The notes under the pieces are model-generated. The model made no database searches, was not told the DNA's origin, and worked only from the letters and a program-made list of their open reading frames with translations. A stretch of 64,000 nt of DNA from Mangrovibacterium lignilyticum (GTDB taxonomy: Bacteria; Bacteroidota; Bacteroidia; Bacteroidales; Prolixibacteraceae), in contig NZ_WKLH01000004.1 in NCBI RefSeq assembly GCF_010882175.1, positions 256,978 to 320,977 on the forward strand. Direction: 5' to 3'. Made by a program: the position numbers and the translations under genes. Within the stretch, counting starts at the first letter, position 1. Each line of letters starts with the position of its first letter. Positions 20,113-30,305 of the stretch are shown here, in pieces.

Positions 20113-23100
20113 ATGTTCAAGCGCTTAAAACTATATTTTTCACTTCTCCTGATATGTATTTCATTTTCGGTCTGGTCTTTACCGGTTCAATTGAATGTTG
20201 AACATTTAAAATTTCAGTATTATACAACGAACGAAGGACTGTCACAAAATACGGTTGATTGTATCTTGAAAGATCAGCGGGGATTTATGTGGTTTGGAAC
20301 ATGGAATGGATTGTCAAAATTCGATGGATACTCATTTACCACTTTTCGCAGCGAATCAGATCCATCGGGCTTGCCGAGTAATTTTATTTATACCCTTTGT
20401 GAAGATCGGGACGGGAATATATGGGTGGGAACTAGAAAAGGACTAAGCCATTATATTTTTAATGAAAATCGGTTTTTTATTCCTAAAAACCTGGATCAAA
20501 TCTTTTCATCTTTTACCATCAATGATTTGAAATTTGATGATAGTCAGCGTTTGTGGGTAGCTACTGAAAATAATGGCATTTGGGTCATTAACTTTTCCGG
20601 AGATAGTTCGGTTCGTAAGATTGACGATGAATTGCTTCCCGGTCGGAATATAAATTGTTTGTTATTTGAAGGCGACACTTTGTTTGTTGGGACAGATACC
20701 GGATTGGGTGTTATCGATATTGAAACCGAAACTGTTTTGACTGCTTATAGCAATTTGCAGCAGGCTGTTCGGATCCTCAATTCGAATTGCATTTGTGTTG
20801 ATTCGCAGAAAAATATTTGGATCGGAACAAACTACGGACTTTTTCAGCATAACGAAGCTTCGGGGCAGGTTTACGAATATTATCACAACCCCGACAATCC
20901 GAATAGTTTGAACCACCTGGCAATTAACTCAATTGCAGAGGATGCAGGTCACATGATTATAGTTGGAACCTATAGCGGTCTGAATTTTTATCTCCCTTCT
21001 TCTAATTCGTTCACGCATCTTTCAACTGGCAATCTTGCTAATGAGCAACTAAATAATCCATTTGTCAATAGTTTGCTGGCAGATGACAAGGGGAATGTTT
21101 GGATTGGAACAGATAAAGGAGGGGTGAATCATTACAACAGTCATCAGAAACCATTTTATTCTTTTGTCCATGATCCGGCTAATGCCAACAGTTTGAGTCA
21201 GAATACCGTTAATTCTATTTTGAAAGAAGGTAATGTGCTTTGGGTTGGAACTGCCGGAGGAGGTTTGAATAAAGTGACTGGTAATGGAAAACGGGTTGAG
21301 CGAATAAATCTCGATCCCGGAACTACGACTTCAGTAGGGGATAACTTTGTGACATCAATCTACAGGGGGAGTGATGGAAGTCTTTGGTTAGGAACCTGGG
21401 GAGCCGGCTTGAAACGATTGGAATCTTACGATAGTAAAACGGTCGAACCCGTTTTGTCTGATGTTGCTAGCTTGTCTTCAAACTTTATTTCATCAGTTAC
21501 TGAACTAAATAAAGATGTGTTATTGTTGGGAACAGAAGGAGGACTTGAGTTATTTACACCAAGCAGTGGTAACTTCCGGCATGTGGATTCAAAGGTTGAT
21601 CGGGTGGAGCCTTTTGAGGTAGGATGTCTGTTGTTGGATTCGAAAGAACGCTTGTGGATTGGTACAAGAAAAGGTTTGTTTGAGTTGGATAGCAAGTATT
21701 TGAATGATTTCGATCAGGTTGACGATATTTCGTACCGTGTTTATGTGAATGATCCGAACGATGATTCCACTGTTGCCGGAAATTATATTATTTCTTTAAT
21801 GGAAGCCAAAGACGGAACCATTTGGATTGGTACATACGGACATGGAGTTTGTTCGTTCTCAGAAGATGAAAGCGGGAAGGTTCAGTTTAAAAACTTTAAC
21901 GAAGAAGATGGTTTATGTAATAATGTGACCTATGCGTTGGAAGAAGATTTATCAGGTAACATCTGGATCAGTACGGATAAAGGGTTATCTAAATTTACTC
22001 CGTCGGATAAAAAATTTCAGAATTTCTTCGTCAAAGATGGTTTGCTAAGCGATCAGTTTTACTGGGGGGCTTCCTGTTCCGATGATGACGGAAATCTCTA
22101 TTTCGGTGGAATTGCAGGGTTGAATTATTTTAAAGCCGCTTCAATAGAAATGTATCAGGCCATCTCAAAGCCGGTATTTACTTCATTTTCAATTTTTAAT
22201 GAACCTGTCCATATCGGTCAAAAATACCATTCCAGTGTCGTTTTAACCAAATCAATATCGCAAACGAAGGAATTGGAGCTTTCCTACAAGGATGCTGTTA
22301 TTTCGATTGAGTTTTCGGCGTTGGACTATTTTCTTCCTGAAAAGGTGAAATATAAATACAAGATGGAAGGCGTCGATCAGGATTGGGTTGAAGTTCCCGC
22401 TTCCAGAAGATTCGCCAACTATACCAATCTTTCTGGGGGAAGCTACGTTTTTAAAGTTCGTGCTTCGAATAGTGATGGAGTTTGTTCGGATGAAACGGCT
22501 GAATTGAAGATAATTGTTCATCCTCCCTTCTACGAAACAGCATGGTTTCGTTTTTTAATATTGCTGTTTATCATCCTAGTTGTCATGACGTATATCCGTT
22601 ATCGAACCCGTTTTTTACAGGAGCAAAAAAGGAAGTTGGAGGAACAGGTCAAAGAACGTACCGTGCAGATTGAGCTACAAAATGAAAAGCTGGAACTACA
22701 GGCCATTCGGGTACAACGAACCAATCAGCAATTGGAGGAAAGGCAGAAGCTCATTGAAGGACAAAAGGTTGAACTTGAGTTGCAGAATGAGAAAATCGGG
22801 CAACAGCGTGACGAGCTGATCGAACTGAATGAGAAAGTGAACCTGGTCAATCAGCTTCGCCTGCGTTTTTTTACCAATATTTCCCATGAATTCAGGACTC
22901 CGCTCACATTAATTATTGACCCGATTGAGCAGTTGATGAGAAAACTGAAGGATGATAAAAATGCCATCAACACCCTGAAAATTGTCAATAGAAACGCCCA
23001 GCGACTCTTACATTTAATCAATCAGTTGATTTATTTCCGTCGGCTCGAAACCGGGAAAATGAATCTGCATGTCAGTAAGGGAGATTTAAAAGTATTCTTA

Positions 23101-24456
23101 TATCAGATTTATGAGTCCTTCGTTGACTTGGCGCAGCATCAACATATCGATTACCAGTTTCAAATGAACGAAAGGGATGAGGATACTTGGTTTGATGCAG
23201 AAAAACTGGAGAATATTTTTTACAATTTGCTTTCGAATGCCTTCAAATACACTTCCGAAAATGGTAAAATCAGCATGATCGTTCGGTTTGTTCAGAAACC
23301 GGGCTCGACTGATTTTGATGTACCACATGTTTGTATTGAGGTAATTGATAACGGGATTGGTATTGAAGAGGAACACATGCCATTTATTTTTGAGCGTTTT
23401 TATCAGGTAAGCCCTGAAAAGAATACAAGTTTGAAGAGTTCCGGAATTGGGTTGGCACTCACGTTCGAGCTAGTTAAAGCGCTGCATGGGAAAATAGATG
23501 TTGTTAGTCGCAAGGGGCAGGGGAGTCGTTTCATTGTTTATTTGCCATATACCGTCGATTGTTTTGAAGAAAAAGAGCTGGACCAAAGTACGGTTCCGGT
23601 AGAGGTTAACTTACAAGGACGCGTCGATGTGTTGCTTGAAAATATGACACAGGAAGAAGAACCAGAGGAATCGGAGAGCGTTCACGATGAACAGCCAAAG
23701 TCGAAACCCTTGGTGCTGATTGTTGAAGATAATTTTGATTTGAGAAGCTTTTTGATGCAAACCTTGCGTGCTGATTACCGGTTAATTGGTGCTGAAAACG
23801 GTAAAGAAGGTCTGGCGCTGGCTAAAAAATATTCGCCCGAACTGATTATTAGCGATGTGATGATGCCTCTTATGGATGGGATAGAATTGTGTAGTCGCCT
23901 GAAAAAAGATATCCAAACCAGTCATATCCCGGTTATTTTATTGACTGCCCAAAATATGATTGAAAATTGGATTGAGGGATTGGAGACCGGGGCTGATGAC
24001 TATATCCCAAAGCCATTCAATTTGCAAGTGCTCCAAGCCCGCATGCAAAATTTGATAGACGGACGTCGGAGATTGAAGAAAATGTTCAGTAGTCCTCAGG
24101 ATAGTCCGCTCGAAGAGATGACTAATAATCCTGTTGACGAAGAATTTCTGACCAAAGCGTATGCGATTCTCGAGAAGTTTTATCAAAATCCGGAATTCTC
24201 CGCTAGTCAGTTTGCCTCCGAAATGTTTGTGAGTCGCAGTCTTCTGTATAAAAAAATAAGGGCGATTACCGATCTTAATATTACTGATTTCATTAATTCG
24301 TTTAAGTTGAAGAAAGCGGTAGAATTGATACGGGAAAGCAAATTACCGATATCAGATATCGCTTTCCAGGTTGGTTTCAACGATCCAAAATACTTTAGCC
24401 GCATATTCCGAAAGTTCTATGGTATGAGTCCGACAGAATTTTCCTCTAAGTTGTAA
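20113..24456 (+). CDS. hybrid two-component system sensor/regulator (HTCS)
   Basis: 1447 residues in one polypeptide. In order: signal peptide (about 1-22); two seven-bladed propellers made of repeats such as GNIWVGTRKGLSHY and GNIWISTDKGLSKF (about 30-700); a Y_Y_Y domain (about 725-795); one membrane span (about 813-835); a coiled coil; a histidine kinase with H-box His925 in NISHEFRTPLTL and an ATP-binding domain (VIDNGIGIEEEHMPFIFERF); a receiver domain with phospho-acceptor Asp1248 in ISDVMMPLMDG; and a C-terminal AraC-type DNA-binding domain (about 1360-1447). Known HTCS proteins bind oligosaccharides in the periplasm and activate the adjacent polysaccharide utilisation locus. The genes directly downstream make arabinan oligosaccharides the likely signal (inference). 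Key phosphorylation residues are all present. Confidence 0.96.
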   Translation: MFKRLKLYFSLLLICISFSVWSLPVQLNVEHLKFQYYTTNEGLSQNTVDCILKDQRGFMWFGTWNGLSKFDGYSFTTFRSESDPSGLPSNFIYTLCEDRDGNIWVGTRKGLSHYIFNENRFFIPKNLDQIFSSFTINDLKFDDSQRLWVATENNGIWVINFSGDSSVRKIDDELLPGRNINCLLFEGDTLFVGTDTGLGVIDIETETVLTAYSNLQQAVRILNSNCICVDSQKNIWIGTNYGLFQHNEASGQVYEYYHNPDNPNSLNHLAINSIAEDAGHMIIVGTYSGLNFYLPSSNSFTHLSTGNLANEQLNNPFVNSLLADDKGNVWIGTDKGGVNHYNSHQKPFYSFVHDPANANSLSQNTVNSILKEGNVLWVGTAGGGLNKVTGNGKRVERINLDPGTTTSVGDNFVTSIYRGSDGSLWLGTWGAGLKRLESYDSKTVEPVLSDVASLSSNFISSVTELNKDVLLLGTEGGLELFTPSSGNFRHVDSKVDRVEPFEVGCLLLDSKERLWIGTRKGLFELDSKYLNDFDQVDDISYRVYVNDPNDDSTVAGNYIISLMEAKDGTIWIGTYGHGVCSFSEDESGKVQFKNFNEEDGLCNNVTYALEEDLSGNIWISTDKGLSKFTPSDKKFQNFFVKDGLLSDQFYWGASCSDDDGNLYFGGIAGLNYFKAASIEMYQAISKPVFTSFSIFNEPVHIGQKYHSSVVLTKSISQTKELELSYKDAVISIEFSALDYFLPEKVKYKYKMEGVDQDWVEVPASRRFANYTNLSGGSYVFKVRASNSDGVCSDETAELKIIVHPPFYETAWFRFLILLFIILVVMTYIRYRTRFLQEQKRKLEEQVKERTVQIELQNEKLELQAIRVQRTNQQLEERQKLIEGQKVELELQNEKIGQQRDELIELNEKVNLVNQLRLRFFTNISHEFRTPLTLIIDPIEQLMRKLKDDKNAINTLKIVNRNAQRLLHLINQLIYFRRLETGKMNLHVSKGDLKVFLYQIYESFVDLAQHQHIDYQFQMNERDEDTWFDAEKLENIFYNLLSNAFKYTSENGKISMIVRFVQKPGSTDFDVPHVCIEVIDNGIGIEEEHMPFIFERFYQVSPEKNTSLKSSGIGLALTFELVKALHGKIDVVSRKGQGSRFIVYLPYTVDCFEEKELDQSTVPVEVNLQGRVDVLLENMTQEEEPEESESVHDEQPKSKPLVLIVEDNFDLRSFLMQTLRADYRLIGAENGKEGLALAKKYSPELIISDVMMPLMDGIELCSRLKKDIQTSHIPVILLTAQNMIENWIEGLETGADDYIPKPFNLQVLQARMQNLIDGRRRLKKMFSSPQDSPLEEMTNNPVDEEFLTKAYAILEKFYQNPEFSASQFASEMFVSRSLLYKKIRAITDLNITDFINSFKLKKAVELIRESKLPISDIAFQVGFNDPKYFSRIFRKFYGMSPTEFSSKL

Positions 24457-24988
24457 TTGGTTCATATATATCAGTTTATTGGTAGGGTGGACAGGTGGAT
24501 TAAATGAATTCCTGTTTTGTCCACTTTGTTTCCGCAATAGTCCTCCTGACGCTTTTAAGTCGATTGTACTTTTATGATCGACTTAATTGAGAACTAATAA
24601 ACCAAATACTTATGGAGAAAATGCAAGCTGTCTTTTTACACCTGCTTTTTTCTTTCGCAGGTTCATTTTACAGGCTACGGGCAAATCTGCTTGTCGCACA
24701 AAAATTCCGCATTAAAAATAATTACCAGGCAGGAGAACTCCTTCTTCCTGTTAATGGCCGTTTTACAGCGCCATTGTTTCAACCTGTTTCTGGTTTTGTT
24801 TTGCCTCAGGTTGTTAAAATGTTCAGGAGGAGAACCAATCTCAAAGCTGATGATGATGTGCGCATGTCCAAGTTTATTGGACAGGGATAAACAATGTCTT
24901 TTTAACAAAAGGATACGCTCGTTTAACGGTAGCGAAAATAATCTTAGACAATCCTATAGAAATTATAACTAATCCAAAATCTAAATTT
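24457..24988. other. non-coding region, probably structured leader of the arabinan operon
   Basis: About 530 bases without a credible gene. Short open frames here look unnatural and match no family I recognise. Several inverted repeats occur: AAGTCGAT/ATCGACTT (24557-24564 with 24577-24584), ACCTGC/GCAGGT around 24640-24662, and TGTCC/GGACA near 24867-24885. It should contain the regulator-binding site and promoter of the downstream operon, and may be a long structured 5' leader. Confidence 0.5.
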
Positions 24989-27157
24989 ATGAATAAAAAG
25001 AACAGATCAATAATGGTGTTAATCATTCTTGGTTTCGTTGGTTTATGGTCGTGCCAGGACTGGGGCGAAATGGATCCGGAAGCCGGGAATCAGGTTTATC
25101 CCAAGTTGGTATTAAAGGGGGAATATGAGTTTAACTCCGGATTTTCGGAAGATGCTATTCTTGGCTCATATGAAGGTGGTCAGGACCCAACGATTATACG
25201 AGACGACTTTAAAGGAAAAGTAGCTCAACTCTCCGGAGGGTATATTCAATTAGATAACCCGCTAAAAGATGCGAGTTTGCAGACCGGTGTATCACTGACA
25301 ATGTGGGTTAAAACATCCGCAGATAACCTCAGTGGTGCTATTTTTTCCTTCGCAAATGAAGACAATACAGCTAATTTCTTTTTTGCACCAAACGGCTGGA
25401 TGAGTTATTCCAGTGCTGCTGGTTCTTACGACGTGAATAACCCGGCGGACGGAGCAACCGATCTGCTCACTCCTGATGAATGGCATTACCTCGCTGTAAT
25501 CGTCAAAAACGAAGGCTATTCAATTTATGTCGATGGAGAAATAAAATTGGAAGAAACCATTACAGATTTTGACTTCACTCAGGTTGTACAGGCATTTTCT
25601 GCCTATTCTTATTTATACCTGGGATATGGATCTACAGTGCAACCACTGACAACGTGGGTGGATGATGTATCGGTATATCGCAATATCATCACTGCGAGTC
25701 AGATTGCAGTTCCGGAAGTATCAAATGTTGGAGAACCTTATCAATTCCCTCCACGAGGAACTGTTGGTTATTACATGCTTGACAATAGCTTTGTTAACAG
25801 TTTAAACGACGGGCAGAGTGGCGAATTAATTACGAGTGAAACACAGGCCACTCCTTCAGATTTTGAAGTGGATGCTGATCGTGGAACTGTTTGGCATCAA
25901 CAAGAAGGCTGGGCTGGTAATGCTAATGGCTGGGCTTATACTCGATTTGACAATCCTGTTAAAGGGCAAACAACTGAAGATGGAGTAAGTGTGAGCATGT
26001 GGATCAATCCTCCGGGATTAAACTGGTGGGATCAAATATTTGTACTGAACAACGGCACAGCAAAATTTTGGTTCAACGCGATCGGTTATATGGGCTTTCA
26101 TGATGGTGGGGATGTTTGGTTCGATTGTAACCAAAATACAGATGAAAATGCATTGGAAGTTGGTGCGTGGACTTTTGTTACCATCAATGTAACATCGAGT
26201 GGTTTCGAGGTATATTATAATGGCGAACTCAAATTCGATAACGAAAATAATGGACAATTTGCAGGAACAATAACCGACTACAGTGTGATTGTTGATCTGT
26301 TAACAACATCTGATAATTTCTATTTAGGATATGAGTCATGGTGGAAAGCTGCACCGGCTTTGGTTGACGACATTTTCCTAATGACAAGACCGCTTACAGA
26401 AGATGAGATTAAAAACTTATATGCAGACACACAAAAGTCAAATGGAGGTGTAGTTACAAATCCATCGTATTTACCAGAACTGTTTGGTTATTATCCTCTT
26501 GATAATTCATTTGTTAACGCGTTGAATAGTAGTCAAGACGGAGAGCTAATTATAAGCGAAACGCAGGCTACACCATCTGATTTCGAGGACGATGCTGTTC
26601 GAGGAACAGTTTGGCATCAACAGGAAGGCTGGGCTGGACATGCGAACGGATGGGCATATACCCGATTCGACAATCCTTTGAAAGGTCAAACACCAGAAGA
26701 GGGTGTAAGTGTGAGTATGTGGCTTAATCCTCCTGCATTAAATTGGTGGGATCAGATATTTGTATTGAATGACGGCACTAGTAAATTCTGGTTCAATGCC
26801 ATTGGTTATTTAGGTTATAATGGTACCGGTGGATATTTTGATTGTCAAAACAATAACGCAGATAATGCGCTGCCTGTTGGAGAATGGACTTTAGTAACTA
26901 TTAATATTACAAATAGTGGATTTGAGGTTTATTACAATGGTGAATTAAAATTTGACCTCGAAAACAATGCTGCCTATGCAGGTGACATAACAGACTTTAG
27001 TAATGTCGTAAATATGTTCACTTCATCTGATAATTTCTATTTGGGATATGAATCATGGTGGAAAGCGGCTCCTGCTCTGGTTGATGACATTTACCTATGT
27101 GCAAGTCCGTTAACGGAAGAACAAGCGGTAGCCTTGTATAACGCAACCAAAAAATAA
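24989..27157 (+). CDS. surface lipoprotein with three LamG-like domains
   Basis: 722 residues. A lipoprotein signal ends at Cys22 (VGLWSC). Three concanavalin A-like LamG domains follow: one diverged (about 45-245) and two close copies (about 260-482 and 500-722) sharing segments such as GTVWHQQEGWAG, LNWWDQIFVLN and FYLGYESWWKAAPALVDDI. LamG folds bind carbohydrates or act as catalytic jelly rolls; no catalytic signature is visible. As the first gene of the operon, 22 bases before a SusC gene, it is most likely a surface glycan-binding protein for arabinan or pectin (inference). Confidence 0.8.
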   Translation: MNKKNRSIMVLIILGFVGLWSCQDWGEMDPEAGNQVYPKLVLKGEYEFNSGFSEDAILGSYEGGQDPTIIRDDFKGKVAQLSGGYIQLDNPLKDASLQTGVSLTMWVKTSADNLSGAIFSFANEDNTANFFFAPNGWMSYSSAAGSYDVNNPADGATDLLTPDEWHYLAVIVKNEGYSIYVDGEIKLEETITDFDFTQVVQAFSAYSYLYLGYGSTVQPLTTWVDDVSVYRNIITASQIAVPEVSNVGEPYQFPPRGTVGYYMLDNSFVNSLNDGQSGELITSETQATPSDFEVDADRGTVWHQQEGWAGNANGWAYTRFDNPVKGQTTEDGVSVSMWINPPGLNWWDQIFVLNNGTAKFWFNAIGYMGFHDGGDVWFDCNQNTDENALEVGAWTFVTINVTSSGFEVYYNGELKFDNENNGQFAGTITDYSVIVDLLTTSDNFYLGYESWWKAAPALVDDIFLMTRPLTEDEIKNLYADTQKSNGGVVTNPSYLPELFGYYPLDNSFVNALNSSQDGELIISETQATPSDFEDDAVRGTVWHQQEGWAGHANGWAYTRFDNPLKGQTPEEGVSVSMWLNPPALNWWDQIFVLNDGTSKFWFNAIGYLGYNGTGGYFDCQNNNADNALPVGEWTLVTINITNSGFEVYYNGELKFDLENNAAYAGDITDFSNVVNMFTSSDNFYLGYESWWKAAPALVDDIYLCASPLTEEQAVALYNATKK
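25766..27154 (+). repeat. tandem duplication of a LamG-coding unit
   Basis: Two direct copies of about 670 bases (25766-26434 and 26486-27154) encode LamG domains 2 and 3. The protein copies are highly similar while many third codon positions differ, so the duplication is not recent and both copies have been kept. Confidence 0.85.
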
Positions 27158-27179
27158 TCTTAAGTCAAGATAATCAAAT

Positions 27180-30100
27180 ATGAAAAAAATGAGAACTTAT
27201 ATAACACCATACTTTCGATTGACAGGTATGATGATAATACTGATGTTCTTACTGACCGGGCAAAATCTCTTTGCCCAGTCGGTAAAAGTAAGTGGTATTG
27301 TCAAAGAAGCTACCGGAGAAACAATTATTGGTGCCACAGTTGTTGAGCAAGGTACTACTAACGGTACAATTACTGATTTTAACGGAGAATTCAATCTTAC
27401 GCTTAGTAGCACTGATGCAGTAATCCAAATCAGCTTTATCGGGTTTAAAATGCAGGAAATTCCTTATAGTGGTCAGACATTTATCAATGTTGTTTTGAGC
27501 AAGGACGACAAGGAATTGGAAGAGGTGGTCATTGTTGGATATGGAGCGCAAAAGAAGGAGAGTATCGTTGGGGCAATTTCTCAACTGTCTTCCGACGAGA
27601 TCTTGAACTCCCCCGCTGCCAACATTACTCAGGCTATCTCGGGTAAAATTCCAGGTGTAGTAACATCACAAACATCAGGAGCGCCAGGTGCCGACGATGC
27701 TCAAATTTATATCAGGGGACGTGCAACTTTCGCCGGAGATGGACAGCCGCTTGTTTTGGTAGACGGAGTAGAACGTTCGTTTTCACAAATAGCACCTGAT
27801 GATATACAGGCGATATCTGTATTGAAAGATGCATCAGCAACTGCTGTGTATGGTGTGCGAGGCGCGAACGGTGTTATCCTGGTTACGACTAAACGGGGTC
27901 GCGATCAAAAACCAGTGGTTAGTTTAACCGCGAACTGGCAATCACAAAGTCCTACTCGTGAGAATACTTACCTGAACTCATATCAATCTGTTGTTTTATT
28001 AGAGGAAGCTTTGGCTAACGATAATTTACCATCTCAGTTTTCAGCTTCTGATATGGAGATGTATCGGAGATCATCTGCAGGAGAATTAAGTGGGGTGGAT
28101 GCAACGCTTTATCCGAATGTTGATTGGTATGATACTATTTTACGTTCTTCAGCACCCGCTCAGAGATACAATGTAAATGTTCAGGGCGGAACAAAAAGAA
28201 TGCGCTACTTCACTTCCGGTGAGTTTTACGATCAACAAGGATTATATAAAGATTTAAGCTTGGATAAATTCGGAAATAAATCAAATACCAGTTTCCGCAG
28301 GTATGCTTTTCGTGCCAATCTTGATTTCTTGCTGACCGAAAATCTTACAGCGTCCATCAATTTTGGAACACGTTTCGAAGAACGGAACGGACCGAATACC
28401 AGTGAAAGTTCGACTTACAGTGAAGTGTTCTACGAGTTGAATCACACACCCGGATGGCTTTTCCCTGTAAGTTATACCATCCCTGATGGTGATACAGAAA
28501 GAACATTATATGGTGGTAGTTCACAATACCAAAATAATATAGCAGCACGATTGGGTAAAGCAGGTTTCTATAAAGCTACCAACACCATTAGTGAAACCAA
28601 TTTCATTTTGGATTATAAAATGGATTGGCTTACCGAAGGATTAAAAGCCAAGGCAATGATGTCTTTCGACTATGACGGATATTATAATCGAAAATTTACA
28701 GCAGACTTTGCGACATATGAACTGAATGACAGAACGAATTACGAATCCATTGATGCGTACAATCAATTCAATAGTGATACCGAATTAGCTTATGCAGGAA
28801 ATAACCAGACCACAACCTGGAAGCTTTATTTTGAATATCAACTGAACTACGCCCGGAAATTTGGTAAGCACGATGTAACTGCCATGATGTTGTACAACCA
28901 GAACGACTATCATTATCAGGCAGAATTAGCACAACGTTACCAAGGGCTAGTTGGACGTGTTACCTACGGTTATGATGATCGCTACTTAGTTGAAGTCAAT
29001 GCCGGTTATAACGGTTCTGAGAACTTCATGAAAGGCAATCGTTTCGGATTTTTCCCATCTTTTTCCGTTGGTTGGAGAATCAGTAATGAAGAGTTTATGA
29101 GTTCAACAGAGGATTGGCTAAATAACCTTAAAATACGTGCATCCTACGGACAGGTTGGTAACGATATTTATTTGGTAAATGGAGTGAAGCAGCGCTTTTT
29201 GTATGAACAGAAATGGTCGCAAATTGGTAATGATTATTACTTCGGATCAACCGGATATACTGGTATTTATGAAGGGCAATACCCGAACTATGGTGTAACC
29301 TGGGAACGTGCCAATAAATATAATTTGGGTGTTGAGTTTGGTTTATGGGACGGGTTACTTTATGGTAATGTCGACGTCTTTAGCGAAGAACGAAACAATA
29401 TCCTAACCCAGTTTCTTACTCGTCCGGAGTGGGTGGGGGTAACCATGGCTGCTGGTAATCTTGGTAAAACCAAGAATAACGGTTATGAAATTGAGCTGAA
29501 GCATACAAATCAAATTGGTGATAATTTTAATTACACAGTAGGTTTAACTTATGCTCATGCGAAGAATGAGATTAAGGATATGGACGAGCCTGACTTAAAA
29601 ACGGATTACAGAAAAAGAGAGGGGCATCCAATTGATCAATACTTCGGCTTACTATGTGATGGATTTATTACTTCAGAAGATTTAGCAAATCCTGATCTTC
29701 CGGTTTCGACTTATGGCGATGTTCAGGTAGGTGACTTGAAGTATCGTGATATGAATGAAGATGGATTTATCGATGGACGAGATGAAACAGTCATTGGATT
29801 TAGTACAGTTCCGGAAAACACTTATTCACTTTCATTGGGCTGTAATTACAAAGGTTGGGGATTCAATGTTATGTTCCAGGGGGTTGATCATGTGAGTCGT
29901 TACTATGACGCTGAAGCGATGTATGGATTTGTTGATGGAGGTAAGGTGAAAGAACATCATCTGGATCGTTGGGATCCTTCCCAAACAGAGGCCTACAACC
30001 TGGCCAACGCCAAATATCCACTCTTACACTATGATAGTAACGGAGATCATAATCAGCAGTTAAACTCTTATTTCCTGCAAAATGGAGCCTTTGTGCGATT

Positions 30101-30299
30101 GAAGAATATCGAGGTAAGTTATACGCTGCCTGATAGATGGATTAAGTCGGTAGGGATGAGTGACTGTCGTTTGTATGTAAATGCAAATAATCTCATTACC
30201 TGGGATCATTTGGACGGTATTTCTGATCCTGAAAGTAACGGGTCTAACCGCTATCCTATTATGAAAACAATTAATTGTGGAGTTAATCTAAAATTCTAG
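27180..30299 (+). CDS. SusC-like TonB-dependent outer-membrane transporter (arabinan locus, first)
   Basis: 1039 residues. A signal peptide (about 1-33, ending NLFAQ) is followed by a carboxypeptidase-D regulatory-like domain (VKVSGIVKEATGETIIGATV, about 36-112), a plug domain (with IYIRGRATFAGDGQPLVLVDGVE and SVLKDASATAVYGVRGANGV, about 130-240) and a large beta barrel. There is no STN signalling domain. SusC proteins import oligosaccharides using TonB energy, with a SusD lid on top. Its SusD partner starts 6 bases downstream. Likely substrate: arabino-oligosaccharides (inference from the two GH43 genes). Confidence 0.95.
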   Translation: MKKMRTYITPYFRLTGMMIILMFLLTGQNLFAQSVKVSGIVKEATGETIIGATVVEQGTTNGTITDFNGEFNLTLSSTDAVIQISFIGFKMQEIPYSGQTFINVVLSKDDKELEEVVIVGYGAQKKESIVGAISQLSSDEILNSPAANITQAISGKIPGVVTSQTSGAPGADDAQIYIRGRATFAGDGQPLVLVDGVERSFSQIAPDDIQAISVLKDASATAVYGVRGANGVILVTTKRGRDQKPVVSLTANWQSQSPTRENTYLNSYQSVVLLEEALANDNLPSQFSASDMEMYRRSSAGELSGVDATLYPNVDWYDTILRSSAPAQRYNVNVQGGTKRMRYFTSGEFYDQQGLYKDLSLDKFGNKSNTSFRRYAFRANLDFLLTENLTASINFGTRFEERNGPNTSESSTYSEVFYELNHTPGWLFPVSYTIPDGDTERTLYGGSSQYQNNIAARLGKAGFYKATNTISETNFILDYKMDWLTEGLKAKAMMSFDYDGYYNRKFTADFATYELNDRTNYESIDAYNQFNSDTELAYAGNNQTTTWKLYFEYQLNYARKFGKHDVTAMMLYNQNDYHYQAELAQRYQGLVGRVTYGYDDRYLVEVNAGYNGSENFMKGNRFGFFPSFSVGWRISNEEFMSSTEDWLNNLKIRASYGQVGNDIYLVNGVKQRFLYEQKWSQIGNDYYFGSTGYTGIYEGQYPNYGVTWERANKYNLGVEFGLWDGLLYGNVDVFSEERNNILTQFLTRPEWVGVTMAAGNLGKTKNNGYEIELKHTNQIGDNFNYTVGLTYAHAKNEIKDMDEPDLKTDYRKREGHPIDQYFGLLCDGFITSEDLANPDLPVSTYGDVQVGDLKYRDMNEDGFIDGRDETVIGFSTVPENTYSLSLGCNYKGWGFNVMFQGVDHVSRYYDAEAMYGFVDGGKVKEHHLDRWDPSQTEAYNLANAKYPLLHYDSNGDHNQQLNSYFLQNGAFVRLKNIEVSYTLPDRWIKSVGMSDCRLYVNANNLITWDHLDGISDPESNGSNRYPIMKTINCGVNLKF

Positions 30300-30305
30300 C
30301 AAGTC

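Noticed and set aside
24612..24890. Plus-strand 92-codon open frame between the HTCS and LamG genes
   Set aside because: No family resemblance, unnatural composition, overlapping open frames on both strands and inverted repeats; treated as non-coding.
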